34,461 nucleotides of DNA, taken from Actinoallomurus sp. Its GTDB lineage: Bacteria; Actinomycetota; Actinomycetes; Streptosporangiales; Streptosporangiaceae. How positions within the stretch are numbered: position 1 is the stretch's first letter; the number at the start of each line of letters is the position of its first letter. Position numbers and translations under genes: made by a program. The notes under the pieces were generated by a model. The model was not told where the DNA came from, searched no databases, and saw only the letters and a list, made by a program, of their open reading frames with translations. Below, piece after piece: positions 1 to 8,448 of the stretch. The stretch is taken from assembly GCA_025964685.1 (NCBI GenBank), contig JAOPYG010000486.1, positions 1-34,461 of the forward strand. The letters run 5' to 3'.

Positions 1-292
1 CGACCGCCTCGGCCAGGTTGGCGAAGATCACCGTCAGCCAGAGCCAGGCCACGATCAGCCAGGCGAACCAGCTCGGTTTCGCGACGGCGAGGACGGTGCT
101 CCAGACGGCGCCGATCTCGACGAAGAACATGACGGGGTTGCGCCACATCGTGCGTGGGTCGAGCTTCTTCACCGCGCCCGGCAGCGACCTGAAGAGCTGC
201 TTGGGATCGAGCAGCCCGCCCTGAACCCGGCCGCCCGATGATCTCGGGGACTCCGGAGCGGCGCTCTGCGCTTCCATGACTTGCGTGGACAT
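1..292 (-). CDS. kdpB: KdpB, potassium-transporting P-type ATPase subunit B (N-terminal part, runs off the window)
   Basis: The first 97 residues are visible. KdpB is the P-type ATPase subunit that hydrolyses ATP to drive K+ uptake through KdpA in the inner membrane. The sequence shows a cytoplasmic lead of about 40 residues rich in Ser/Pro/Gly, then the typical KdpB start: a KLDPRTMWRNPVMF-type stretch, a first hydrophobic segment (about 54-72) and a second beginning in WLIVAWLWLTVIFANLAEAV. The phosphorylation site and the rest lie outside the window. The ATG overlaps the kdpA stop by one base (TGATG), and an AAGGA lies about 8 bases upstream, so the two are translationally coupled. Recognition is confident because of the N-terminal match and the position after kdpA. 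Confidence 0.95.
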   Translation of the reverse strand, partial: MSTQVMEAQSAAPESPRSSGGRVQGGLLDPKQLFRSLPGAVKKLDPRTMWRNPVMFFVEIGAVWSTVLAVAKPSWFAWLIVAWLWLTVIFANLAEAV

Positions 293-1953
293 CAGTGGAT
301 TCCTTCGGCCAACGGCCCGAGCGCGAGCGCCGGGAGGAAGGTGAGAGCGACGAGGATGACCGTGACGCCCGCGACCATCGCGACGAACTGCGGTCTGTGG
401 GTGGGCAGCGTCCCCTCCGACGCCGGGGTCAGACCCTGACGTGCCAGCGACCCGGCCAGTGCGAGCACGAAGATCATCGGCAGGAACCGCCCGAACACCA
501 TCGCGAGGCCGAGCGCCGTGTCGTACCAGGTGGTGTTGACGGTGATGCCGGCGAACGCCGAACCGTTGTTGTTGGACGCCGACGTGAACGCGTAGAGCAC
601 CTCCGACAGGCCGTGCGGGCCGCTGTTCAGCATGCTGGCGCGCTCACCCGGCAGGGCCATCGCGAAGGCGGTGCCGACGAGTACGCAGATCGGCGTGATC
701 AGGAAGTAGGACGCGGCGAACTTGATCTCACGGCTGCTGATCTTCTTGCCCAGGTACTCCGGCGTGCGGCCGACCATGAGACCGGCGACGAACACCGTGA
801 TCACGGCGAGGATGAGAAGCCCGTACAGACCTGAGCCCGTGCCACCGGGTGCGACCTCGCCGAGCATCATGTTGAACATCGTCATCATGCCGCCGAGACT
901 CGTGTACGAGTCGTGGAAGGAGTTGACGGCTCCGGTCGAGGTGAGCGTGGTGGCGTCGGCGAACGTCGCCGAGTTGGCCACCCCGAACCGTGTCTCGACG
1001 CCTTCCATGGACGAGCCGATCGCGGTGGGCACGGTGCCGTGGTGCATGAGCTGGAACGACATGAGCAGCGTCATGCTGATGACGCCGAGGGCGGCCATCA
1101 CCGAGACGATCGCGTAGCCCTGCTTGTTGCTGCCGACCATCCGGCCGAACGTCCGCGGCAGGGAGATGCTGACGACGAGCAGCAGGAAGATCTCGATCCA
1201 GTTGGTCCAGGTCGTCGGGTTCTCGAAGGGGTGCGCGGAGTTGGCGTTGTAGAAGCCGCCGCCGTTGGTGCCGAGTTCCTTGATGGCCTCCTGGGAGGCG
1301 ACCGGGCCGCCGGTGATCGACTGCTTGGCGCCGGCGAGGGTCTGGATCGTGTGCGGGTCGTGGAAGTTCTGCACGGCCCCGCCCGCGACCAGAACGATGG
1401 CGCCGATGACGGCGAGCGGCAGCAGGATACGCAGGGAGCCACGGATCAGGTCGACCCAGAAGTTGCCGAGGTGCTCGGTCCGCTTACGGGCGAACCCCCG
1501 TACGAGGGCGATCGCGACGGCGATGCCGACCGCGGCGGACACGAAGTTCTGCACCGCGAGCCCGGCCATCTGCACCAGATGGCCCATGGTCGACTCGCCC
1601 GAGTAGGACTGCCAGTTGGTATTGGTGGTGAAGCTGATGGCGGTGTTCCATGCCTGGTGGGTCATGACCGGCTTGAAGCCGAGGCTCAGCATCAGGTGGT
1701 TCTGCAGGCGCTGGAAGGCGTACAGGAACAGCACCGAGACCGCCGAGAAGGCGAGCACGCTGCGGGCGTACACACCCCAGGTCTGCTCGGCGTCCGGCCT
1801 CACGCCGATCAGCCGGTAGATCAGTTTCTCCGGGCGCGAATGCCGCACGCCGGTGAAGACCCGGTACATGTAGTCGCCCAGCGGCCGGTAGGCCACGGCC
1901 AGAGCGAGCACGAGGGACCCAGCGAACAGGACCCCCGCAGTCGTTGTACTCAT
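292..1953 (-). CDS. kdpA: KdpA, potassium-binding and translocating subunit
   Basis: 553 residues, the usual KdpA length (about 550-560), with some ten hydrophobic segments. KdpA is the channel-like subunit of the Kdp complex, related to K+ channels through four pore loops. Conserved pieces are visible: the [10 protein letters not shown] stretch, [20 protein letters not shown] (third pore-loop region), the [22 protein letters not shown] segment and [11 protein letters not shown]. It starts at an ATG immediately after the TAG of the upstream kdpF, with no intergenic base, and its stop shares one base with the kdpB start, so kdpF-kdpA-kdpB are co-translated. Expression is expected under low K+ or osmotic stress, through KdpDE in the family generally; kdpC and kdpDE would lie outside the window. 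Confidence 0.97.
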   Translation of the reverse strand: MSTTTAGVLFAGSLVLALAVAYRPLGDYMYRVFTGVRHSRPEKLIYRLIGVRPDAEQTWGVYARSVLAFSAVSVLFLYAFQRLQNHLMLSLGFKPVMTHQAWNTAISFTTNTNWQSYSGESTMGHLVQMAGLAVQNFVSAAVGIAVAIALVRGFARKRTEHLGNFWVDLIRGSLRILLPLAVIGAIVLVAGGAVQNFHDPHTIQTLAGAKQSITGGPVASQEAIKELGTNGGGFYNANSAHPFENPTTWTNWIEIFLLLVVSISLPRTFGRMVGSNKQGYAIVSVMAALGVISMTLLMSFQLMHHGTVPTAIGSSMEGVETRFGVANSATFADATTLTSTGAVNSFHDSYTSLGGMMTMFNMMLGEVAPGGTGSGLYGLLILAVITVFVAGLMVGRTPEYLGKKISSREIKFAASYFLITPICVLVGTAFAMALPGERASMLNSGPHGLSEVLYAFTSASNNNGSAFAGITVNTTWYDTALGLAMVFGRFLPMIFVLALAGSLARQGLTPASEGTLPTHRPQFVAMVAGVTVILVALTFLPALALGPLAEGIH

Positions 1954-2043
1954 CTAGAAGCGCTCCGGGAACAGTAGGGCGGCGATCAGGAAGACGAACA
2001 GGACGACGGAAAGAATGAGTCCGATCAGGTTCTCGATGTTCAC
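1954..2043 (-). CDS. kdpF: KdpF, 29-residue accessory membrane peptide of the Kdp complex
   Basis: A GTG start followed by 29 codons gives a single hydrophobic helix (about residues 7-26) beginning MNIENLIGLI and ending ALLFPERF. KdpF is a one-helix peptide that stabilises the KdpABC complex. Length, the position just before kdpA and the charged C-terminal ERF match the family. A GTGAGGG ribosome site lies about 4 bases before the GTG. The TAG abuts the kdpA ATG. Function follows from family and position. Confidence 0.88.
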   Translation of the reverse strand: MNIENLIGLILSVVLFVFLIAALLFPERF

Positions 2044-2080
2044 TGCGCCCTCACCGCTACACGGCCGGTTCGGTCGTGAC

Positions 2081-2164
2081 TCAAAGCCGTTCCACCGCCT
2101 TCACAACCAGGCCGAACAGCACGAAGATCGCGACTGTCAGCAGGATGTATGCCAGGTCAGCCAT
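2081..2164 (-). CDS. 27-residue single-helix membrane peptide upstream of kdpF
   Basis: An ATG at 2164 opens a 27-residue peptide starting MADLAYILLT and ending VVKAVERL, with one membrane helix (about 3-21) and a basic tail. An AAGGA lies 9 bases upstream of the ATG. The start overlaps the end of the preceding membrane-protein gene (stop at 2157), which suggests coupling. It sits 37 bases before kdpF. I recognise the arrangement of a second tiny peptide before kdpF from other actinomycete kdp operons by memory only. It may be a KdpF-like accessory helix, but no function is established here. Confidence 0.7.
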   Translation of the reverse strand: MADLAYILLTVAIFVLFGLVVKAVERL

Positions 2165-2633
2165 CACTCGGTTCCTTGTCAGTTGGTACGGGAAGTCGCC
2201 GCTCGAGCCGTGCCGCGCCGTTCTGGCGGGGTATCTCGACCGAAGGCCCCGATGCGTGAACCGGACCGGTCGCGTAGAACTCGACCCAGACAGGATCCGC
2301 GCGCCGGTGCCTGCTGCGGGCCTCGGCCACGGCGTGCGCCGAGGCCACCAGGACTCCGGCGAGGATGAGCACCGCCGCACGCACGACGTCGTCACTCCCC
2401 GTGATCCGTATGTCCCCGAATCGATGCACGTCGAAGCCGGTGACGCACATCCAGGCGACGCCGCCGATCGCGGCACCGGCGATGACGGGGCTCAGCCAGG
2501 CCCAGGCCGCGACGGCGAGCACCACCGCCACGAACGCCACCAGCCATGGCAGCCGGCCCAAGACGACGGCAAGCGCGAAGACGCATGCACTACCGCCCGC
2601 GAGCGGCCATGCGGAAGCCTCCAGGCGCGTCAT
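2157..2633 (-). CDS. Membrane protein at the head of the kdp operon, possibly related to KdpD membrane domains
   Basis: 158 residues. The ATG at 2633 is chosen because a GAGGAGGG ribosome site sits about 4 bases before it; an upstream in-frame ATG at 2672 lacks one. The N-terminal two thirds holds three to four hydrophobic segments (roughly 8-28, 29-47, 48-65, 85-105), separated by a short loop reading FDVHRFGDIRITG. The C-terminal third is hydrophilic and basic, then Pro-rich. The packing of short helices recalls the DUF4118 membrane part of KdpD sensor kinases, but there is no histidine-kinase module, so this is only an inference. It is the first gene of the visible kdp operon and its end overlaps the 27-residue peptide. 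Confidence 0.65.
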   Translation of the reverse strand: MTRLEASAWPLAGGSACVFALAVVLGRLPWLVAFVAVVLAVAAWAWLSPVIAGAAIGGVAWMCVTGFDVHRFGDIRITGSDDVVRAAVLILAGVLVASAHAVAEARSRHRRADPVWVEFYATGPVHASGPSVEIPRQNGAARLERRLPVPTDKEPSDG

Positions 2634-2673
2634 TGCACCCTCCTCGGACGCGACGATGGGCATGGTGCCCACC

Positions 2674-2692
2674 GGCCCCCGTACCGGGGGCC
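2674..2692 (-). promoter_or_regulatory. Hairpin in the kdp leader
   Basis: An 8-bp perfect inverted repeat (GGCCCCCG / CGGGGGCC) with a TAC loop lies about 40 bases before the chosen start of the first kdp-operon gene. It would form in the 5' untranslated RNA. It may stabilise the transcript or attenuate it. I see no recognisable riboswitch fold around it. Confidence 0.4.
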
Positions 2693-2734
2693 ACGCCAGG
2701 AGTTAACTGTGGAAATAGCGAGATAAGACGGCCG

Positions 2735-2785
2735 TTGACGCGCTCTTAGCGCCTCCCTGGAAGGCCTTAACGCGCTTTTAACGCC
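2735..2785 (-). promoter_or_regulatory. Two OmpR-type direct-repeat boxes upstream of kdp (candidate KdpE sites)
   Basis: Read on the plus strand, 2767-2785 is TTAACGC-GCTT-TTAACGCC and 2735-2753 is TTGACGC-GCTC-TTAGCGCC. Each is a direct repeat of a 7-bp half-site with an 11-bp period, and the two boxes are 32 bp (about three helical turns) apart. This geometry is typical for OmpR/PhoB-family regulators, to which KdpE belongs. On the kdp strand the nearer box ends about 17 bp before an AT-rich TATTTC (2712-2717) that could be the -10. Assignment to KdpE is inferred from position. Confidence 0.6.
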
Positions 2786-2961
2786 GGTCCGCCGAGATGC
2801 CGCTCGCCAGGCCAATGCCGCGAAGTACGCGACGGACGCTCGGCGGAGCCGCGGGGCACCGTCCCCGTACGCCACGGCAGATCGCACGGGGAAGGAATGA
2901 ACGTCCCGAAAAGGCCGGCCGGACGGCCATTGCCACCCGCTGAGCGCCCGGCTAGTTAGCC

Positions 2962-2980
2962 TTAACACATTTTTAACACC
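2962..2980 (-). promoter_or_regulatory. Third OmpR-type direct-repeat box between kdp and the protease gene
   Basis: TTAACAC-ATTT-TTAACACC has the same 11-bp period as the boxes at 2735-2785 and lies about 195 bp further from kdp and about 286 bp before the protease start. It may be a distal kdp site or may act on the divergent protease gene. The rest of 2786-3219 shows no gene or other clear motif. Confidence 0.5.
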
Positions 2981-3219
2981 GGACATCCGATGCAGCCGCA
3001 AAGGCACGCGGTCCGCTTCCCAGACCGGGCCTGCCGGGCCGGTCGCACCATCTGACCAGCGATGACGCAGACCGTGACGGCCTGCAGTCATCACTCTTCG
3101 CGACGCTCTCGGCATAGATGGACTAAATGCGGGATCTTTCAAGACAAATACTTAAAATGCGCAAGGCCGATACCGGACGCGACCGGAAGTCAATCTTTGG
3201 GTCAAGATCAGCATGTTCA

Positions 3220-3238
3220 GAACCCGTGATCCGGGTTC
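3220..3238 (+). promoter_or_regulatory. Leader hairpin before the S53 protease gene
   Basis: GAACCCG and CGGGTTC form a 7-bp perfect inverted repeat with a 5-base loop, ending 14 bases before the ribosome site AGGAGA (3253-3258). It could be a transcript-stabilising stem or a repressor site. Confidence 0.4.
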
Positions 3239-3265
3239 CGTCCTGCCCCGCTAGGAGAGACGTAC

Positions 3266-6200
3266 ATGCCCGATCTCCCCCTCCGCCGGCGTGCTTCCCG
3301 CATGCCGCACCCGCCCGCGATCCTGACCAGGCTCGCGGGCATACGAGTGGGCGCGGTGTTCCTCGCGCTCGCGGTCGCCGCGCTCACCCTGGTCTCGGCG
3401 CCCGCGGCCTCCGCCTCCGCTTCCCCGAAACACGTCGTCCCGCAGGCCAAGGCCACCGGCCCCACCTCACCCGGCCAGCATCCGGCCAGCCCTGTGTGCC
3501 GTGCGCCCAGCCACGCCGACGAGATGGCCTGTCTCGCCATGGTCCGTGACGACACCGTCGGACCCAAGGGCGTACAGCCGAACGACGCACCGGCCGGGTT
3601 CGGCCCCGCCGACCTGCTGGACGCCTACAACCTGCCCGCAGCGGGATCCACCGAGACGGTCGCGATCGTCGACGCGTTCGACAACCCGAACGCCGAAGCG
3701 GACCTGGGCGTCTACCGCCAGCAGTACGGGCTGCCGGCGTGCACGACGGCCAACGGCTGCTTCAAGAAGATCGACCAGCGCGGCGGCACGAGCTACCCGC
3801 CGCCGGACTCCGGCTGGGCCGGAGAGATCGCGCTGGACATCGACATGGTCAGCGCCGTCTGCCCGACCTGCAAGATCGTCCTGGTCGAGGCCGACGACAA
3901 CTACATGGACAACCTCGGCACAGCCGTCAACCAGGCGGTCAGCCAGGGCGCCAAGTTCGTCTCCAACAGCTACGGCGGCAGTGAGGGCTCCGACGAGGGC
4001 CAGGCCGACGACGCGTACTTCCACCACGACGGCGTCGCCATCACCGCGAGCAGCGGAGACAACGGTTACGGTGCGAGCTACCCGGCCGCCTCGCCGTACG
4101 TCACCTCGGTCGGCGGCACGTCGCTGGCCAAGGACACCTCCGCCTCGCGCGGCTGGGCCGAGAGCACCTGGAACGGCGCGGGCAGCGGCTGCTCCGCGTA
4201 CGAGACCAAACCCTCGTTCCAGAAGGACACCGGCTGCGCCCGCCGTACGATCGCCGACGTCTCGGCGGTGGCCGACCCGAACACCGGCGTCGCGGTCTAC
4301 AACGGCGGCTGGCACGTCTACGGCGGCACGAGCGTGTCCGCCCCGATCATCGCGTCCGTGTACGCCCTCGGCGGCGCGCCCGCGGCGGGCTCGGCGCCCA
4401 ACTCCTTCCCGTACGACCACCCGGCCGACCTCAACGACGTCACCAGCGGCAGCAACGGAAGCTGCAGCCCGGCCTACCTCTGCACGGCGGGCGCCGGCTA
4501 CGACGGGCCCACCGGGCTCGGCACCCCGAACGGCGTCGGCGCGTTCCGCTCCGGGCCGCACGGCGTCATCACCGGTACGGTCACCGACGGCAGCGCGCCG
4601 CTGGCGTCCGCCCAGGTGAAGGCGGGCGACGTCACGGCGACGACGGACGGCCAGGGGCACTACACCCTGAGCGTTCCGCCGGGGACCTACGACGTGTCCG
4701 CGAGCAAGTTCGGCTACACCGGCAAGACGATCTCCGGCGTTCAGGTCGCCGACGGCCAGACGATCACCGAGGACCTCGCGCTGACCGCCAAGGCGCTCGT
4801 GGACGTCTCCGGGCTCGTACGCGACGGCTCGGGCCACGGCTGGCCGCTCTACGCGACCGTACGGGTCAAGGACCAGCCGACGGCGGTCGCCTACACCGAC
4901 CCGAAGACCGGGCGTTACACGCTCAGCCTGCCTGCCGACGACACGTACACGCTGCAGGTCGATCCGCTGTATCCCGGCTACACGCAGGACTCGCACGACG
5001 TGACCGTCACCTCGGCGGACACGGTCCACGACGTCAACGTCGCGGTGGACCAGACGACGTGCAGCGCGCCCGGCTACGGCTACCACTACGCGGGCAGCAC
5101 GCAGCCGTTCGACGCCGCGACCGCGCCGTCGGGCTGGACCGTCGACGACAAGGTGGGCAACGGCCAGACCTGGGTGTTCAACGACCCGGGCGGCCGTGGC
5201 AACAAGACCGGCGGGACCGCCGGCTTCGCCATCATCGACAGCGACCACTACGGCTCGGGCAACACGCAGGACAGCTCGCTGATCAGCCCGGTCACGGACC
5301 TCAGCGCGCGCACCCACCCGATCCTGTCGTTCGGCAGCGACTGGTACGGCTACACCGGCCAGGCCGGCGATCTCGACCTCAGCGTCGACGGCGGCACGAC
5401 CTGGAGCAACCTGCGGCACTACACGGCCAGCCAGCGCGGGCCGCGGACGGAGACGGTGGACCTGTCCGCCGCCGCCGGCAAGAGCGCCGTCCAGGTGAGG
5501 TTCCACTTCACCGGCGAGTTCGGCTACTACTGGCAGGTCGACGACGTCTTCCTCGGCGACCGCACGTGCGACCCGGCCTCGGGCGGCCTGGTCGTCGGTC
5601 AGGTGACCGACACGAACACCGGCGCCGGCGTGGGCGGCGCCACGGTCACCTCGGTGGACCGGCCGGCCGAGCAGGCGACCTCGGCGGCGACGCCGGACGA
5701 CCCGAACCTCGGCGACGGTTTCTTCTGGCTGTTCTCCTCCGTCACCGGCAGCCACAAGTTCACCGCCACGGCGGGGAACTACGACTCGCGTCAGGTCACC
5801 GTCAACGTCGCCGCCAACTGGGCGACCGCGGCCGACCTCGCGCTGTCCGCGGCCCGGATCACGGTGACTCCGGGCGCGATCACCAAGACGGTCGGCTGGC
5901 AGAAGTCGGCCACCGCCGCGCTGACCCTCAAGAACACCGGCACGTCGCCGGTGACCGCCAAGATCGGTGAACAGCCCGGCGGCAGCACGACCGCCACGGC
6001 GGGCGCGCCGTTGCAGCGGGTGAAGGGCGACTTCGCCAGCGGACGGCTGTCACGCGGGAAGGCGGTGGCGTCCAAGGCCGGCGTCACACCGTACGCGCCG
6101 CCGTGGACGGCCATCGCCGACTATGCCTCGCCGGTCATGGACAACAGCGCGGCGGTGCTGAACGGCAAGATCTACTCAGTGGCGGGCATCGACGGCGCGA

Positions 6201-7441
6201 ACGTGCTGAACAAGGCGTACACCTACGATCCCGGCACGCAGGCCTGGACCGCCATCGCCTCGCTCAATACGGGGCGTGAGGCTCCCCAGGCGACGGCCAG
6301 TGGCGGAAAACTGTACGTCACCGGTGGCTGGGGCTCGACGGGCGCCGCGGTGGCCAAGACGGAGATCTTCGATCCGTCCTCGGGCGCGTGGTCGGCCGGC
6401 GCGGACAACCCGAAGCCGTACGCCGGCTCCGGTGCGGCCGTGGTCGGCGACAAGATCTATGTCGTCGGCGGTTGCCTCGACACGTGCGGTACGAAGGATG
6501 TGCAGGTCTACGACACCGCGGCGGGCTCCTGGAGCGCAGGGCCCTCCTATCCGGAGAACACCGCGTGGCTCGGCTGCGCCGGCATCGACGGCAAGCTGTA
6601 CTGCGCGGGCGGCTCCGCGACGGCCAGCACCAAGCACGGCTACGTGCTGGACCCGGCGTCGGGCATCTGGGCGCCGATCGCCGACCTGCCGATCGACCTG
6701 TGGGCGATGGGCTACTCGGCGGCGAACGGGAAGCTGATCGTCTCCGGTGGCGTCACCAACGGGACGAGCACGCTCACCAACCAGGGCTTCGCCTACGACC
6801 CGTCGGCGAACTCCTGGACGGCCCTGCCCAACTCCAACAACGCCCTGTACCGCGGCGCGTCGGCCTGCGGCTTCTACAAGATCGGAGGATCGCTGGGCCA
6901 GTTCAACGCGGTCAAGAGCGGCGAGGTTCTGCCCGGCTATGACCAGTGCACCACCACCGCCGACGTCCCCTGGCTGTCGGAGGACAAGACGGAGGTGACG
7001 ATCCAGCCCGGCAAGAGCGTCAAGGTCAACGTGACCCTCGATGCGAACGTCGCGACGATCACCCAGCCCGGGACGTACACCGCGCAACTCACCGTCGGTG
7101 CGAAGACGCCGTACGCGATCGCGCCGGTCACCGTCACGATGACGGTGAGCCCGCCGAACACCTGGGGCAAGATCACCGGAACGCTGACCGGCGCCGGCTG
7201 TACGGGTGCTCCCGGGCCGCTGACGGGAGCGACCGTACAGATCGACTCCTGGGCCGCGTCGTACACGCTCAAGACCGACAAGAACGGCCAGTACGCATTC
7301 TGGCTCGATGCCCGCAACAACCCGCTCACGCTGATCGTGGCGAAGGACGGCTGGGCGCCACAGACCAGAACAGTAAAGATCACCAAGCTGACCTCGACCA
7401 CGGCCGACTTCAGCCTCAAGCCCGACCACACCTGTAGCTGA
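3266..7441 (+). CDS. Large secreted S53 (sedolisin-like) peptidase with Kelch and carboxypeptidase-regulatory-like modules
   Basis: 1391 residues; AGGAGA 7 bases upstream supports the start. A basic region plus hydrophobic core (24-50) forms a signal peptide. The catalytic domain (about 105-430) carries the S53 set: Glu187 and Asp191 in GEIALD, Asp265 in SSGDNG, Ser356 in GGTSVSAP (Gly replaces the first Ser of SGTS), and a calcium-site NDVTSG near 390. Cysteine pairs are frequent, as expected for an exoprotein. There is no long pro-kumamolisin domain; only about 55 residues separate signal and catalytic core. After it come two carboxypeptidase-regulatory-like beta-sandwiches (about 433-595), a MAM/jelly-roll-like region (about 600-770), another regulatory-like domain, about five Kelch repeats (about 950-1225: repeated GGKLYVTGG / DKIYVVGG), an NEW3-like domain and a final regulatory-like domain. 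No sortase or membrane anchor is seen. It probably degrades extracellular protein; substrate unknown. Confidence 0.9.
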   Translation: MPDLPLRRRASRMPHPPAILTRLAGIRVGAVFLALAVAALTLVSAPAASASASPKHVVPQAKATGPTSPGQHPASPVCRAPSHADEMACLAMVRDDTVGPKGVQPNDAPAGFGPADLLDAYNLPAAGSTETVAIVDAFDNPNAEADLGVYRQQYGLPACTTANGCFKKIDQRGGTSYPPPDSGWAGEIALDIDMVSAVCPTCKIVLVEADDNYMDNLGTAVNQAVSQGAKFVSNSYGGSEGSDEGQADDAYFHHDGVAITASSGDNGYGASYPAASPYVTSVGGTSLAKDTSASRGWAESTWNGAGSGCSAYETKPSFQKDTGCARRTIADVSAVADPNTGVAVYNGGWHVYGGTSVSAPIIASVYALGGAPAAGSAPNSFPYDHPADLNDVTSGSNGSCSPAYLCTAGAGYDGPTGLGTPNGVGAFRSGPHGVITGTVTDGSAPLASAQVKAGDVTATTDGQGHYTLSVPPGTYDVSASKFGYTGKTISGVQVADGQTITEDLALTAKALVDVSGLVRDGSGHGWPLYATVRVKDQPTAVAYTDPKTGRYTLSLPADDTYTLQVDPLYPGYTQDSHDVTVTSADTVHDVNVAVDQTTCSAPGYGYHYAGSTQPFDAATAPSGWTVDDKVGNGQTWVFNDPGGRGNKTGGTAGFAIIDSDHYGSGNTQDSSLISPVTDLSARTHPILSFGSDWYGYTGQAGDLDLSVDGGTTWSNLRHYTASQRGPRTETVDLSAAAGKSAVQVRFHFTGEFGYYWQVDDVFLGDRTCDPASGGLVVGQVTDTNTGAGVGGATVTSVDRPAEQATSAATPDDPNLGDGFFWLFSSVTGSHKFTATAGNYDSRQVTVNVAANWATAADLALSAARITVTPGAITKTVGWQKSATAALTLKNTGTSPVTAKIGEQPGGSTTATAGAPLQRVKGDFASGRLSRGKAVASKAGVTPYAPPWTAIADYASPVMDNSAAVLNGKIYSVAGIDGANVLNKAYTYDPGTQAWTAIASLNTGREAPQATASGGKLYVTGGWGSTGAAVAKTEIFDPSSGAWSAGADNPKPYAGSGAAVVGDKIYVVGGCLDTCGTKDVQVYDTAAGSWSAGPSYPENTAWLGCAGIDGKLYCAGGSATASTKHGYVLDPASGIWAPIADLPIDLWAMGYSAANGKLIVSGGVTNGTSTLTNQGFAYDPSANSWTALPNSNNALYRGASACGFYKIGGSLGQFNAVKSGEVLPGYDQCTTTADVPWLSEDKTEVTIQPGKSVKVNVTLDANVATITQPGTYTAQLTVGAKTPYAIAPVTVTMTVSPPNTWGKITGTLTGAGCTGAPGPLTGATVQIDSWAASYTLKTDKNGQYAFWLDARNNPLTLIVAKDGWAPQTRTVKITKLTSTTADFSLKPDHTCS

Positions 7442-7453
7442 CCCCATCAGGTC

Positions 7454-7487
7454 GAGCGCGCGGGCCGGTCACCCGGTCCGCGCGCTC
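7454..7487. terminator. Bidirectional hairpin terminator between the protease and the LysR gene
   Basis: A 15-bp stem (7454-7468 with 7473-7487, a single G-U pair) closes a 4-base TCAC loop between the convergent ends of the protease (stop 7441) and the LysR gene (stop 7493). No U-tract follows, as is common in actinomycetes. Confidence 0.8.
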
Positions 7488-7492
7488 ACGTG

Positions 7493-8389
7493 TCAGAGCG
7501 AGCCTCGGGCGACGCGGAGCAGGTGGAGGGCGGCGTCCGGGAGCTCGCGGCCCCGGGGCCACACCGCGCGCAGGACGCGGTCCAGGGGGAGTTCGGACGG
7601 AACCTCGACCAGGCGGCCCGCCGCGATCTCGTCCGCCGCCGCGAGCGCGCTCAGTACGGCCGGGGCCGTACCCGAGGTGGCCGCCAGGCGCAGCGGCGCG
7701 GTGGCGCCGAGCTCGAGTACCGGCTCGGCCACTCCCCCGTACGGGGTCAGTGCCGCCTCCAGGGTCTCGCGGGTGCCCGAGCCAGCCTCGCGCAGCAGCA
7801 GGGGGGTCGTGGCGAGTTCCACCGGGCGCAGCGGGCGGCGCTTGCGGGCCCACGCGTGGTCCGGGGAGACCACCACGACGAGACGGTCCCGTGCGACGGC
7901 CCGGCTGTGCAGGTCGCGGGGGGCGCCCCGGCCCTCGATGAAGCCGAGGTCGGCCTCGCCGGCCCGGAGGCGTTCGATCACGAGTGTGCTGTTGGCGACG
8001 TTGAGTTCGAGGTGGACGCCCGGGTCGACCTCTCTCAGCCTGACGAGCCAGCCCGGCATGAGGTGCTCGGCGACGGTCAGGCTCGCCGTGACGCGCAGCC
8101 GGCCGTGCTGGCGCGCACGGAGCGCCGCCGCCCCCTCCACCAGCGCGTACGCCTGCTGCAGCACCGCCCTCGCCCAGTCCGTCACGACGAGCCCGGCCGA
8201 GGTGAGCCGGGAGCCGCTGGGTGAGCGGACGAGCAGCCGGACGCCCAGGCGCCGCTCCAGCGTGCTCATCCGGGCGCTCGCCGACGGCTGGCTGATGCCC
8301 TGCCGCGCCGCCGCCTGACCGAGGCTTCCGGTCTCGGCGACCGCGACCAGCAGCTCCAGCGCCTCCAGGTCGGGCAGACGGTGAGCCAT
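7493..8389 (-). CDS. LysR-family transcriptional regulator, divergent from a YeiH-type exporter
   Basis: 298 residues, normal LysR length. The N-terminal winged helix-turn-helix (about 1-65) shows LEALELLVAVAETGSLGQAAARQGISQPSASARMSTLERRLG, cut here only as a description of the helix-turn-helix around residues 18-45. A linker helix and a periplasmic-binding-like effector domain (about 93-295) follow, with VTASLTVAEHLMP and GEADLGFIEG typical of the CysB/CysL-like branch. LysR proteins usually activate the divergent gene when bound to a small ligand; here that is a putative anion exporter, so the ligand may be a sulfur or other anionic metabolite (inference). The ATG at 8389 lies inside an inverted repeat that could be its own operator. 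Only a weak ribosome site is visible. Confidence 0.9.
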   Translation of the reverse strand: MAHRLPDLEALELLVAVAETGSLGQAAARQGISQPSASARMSTLERRLGVRLLVRSPSGSRLTSAGLVVTDWARAVLQQAYALVEGAAALRARQHGRLRVTASLTVAEHLMPGWLVRLREVDPGVHLELNVANSTLVIERLRAGEADLGFIEGRGAPRDLHSRAVARDRLVVVVSPDHAWARKRRPLRPVELATTPLLLREAGSGTRETLEAALTPYGGVAEPVLELGATAPLRLAATSGTAPAVLSALAAADEIAAGRLVEVPSELPLDRVLRAVWPRGRELPDAALHLLRVARGSL

Positions 8390-8402
8390 AGGCGAACCCT
8401 AT
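8388..8402. promoter_or_regulatory. LysR-type T-N11-A operator on the regulator start codon
   Basis: ATAGG-CGAAC-CCTAT is a perfect 5-bp inverted repeat with a T-N11-A core, the LysR-box form. It overlaps the ATG of the LysR gene and sits about 50 bp before the divergent exporter, a suitable place for autorepression and divergent activation. Confidence 0.6.
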
Positions 8403-8448
8403 GACCTCCCAGCGTGACACCTGGTAGTCCGGCCACCCAACGGGCCCG

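Noticed and set aside
2634..2760. A c-di-AMP (ydaO-type) riboswitch before kdp
   Set aside because: Such riboswitches occur before K+ genes, but only one simple hairpin and no conserved multi-helix core could be seen.
3467..5755. A 762-codon minus-strand frame opposite the protease
   Set aside because: Composition dominated by Arg, Val, Gly and Ala with no domain; a codon-bias artefact.
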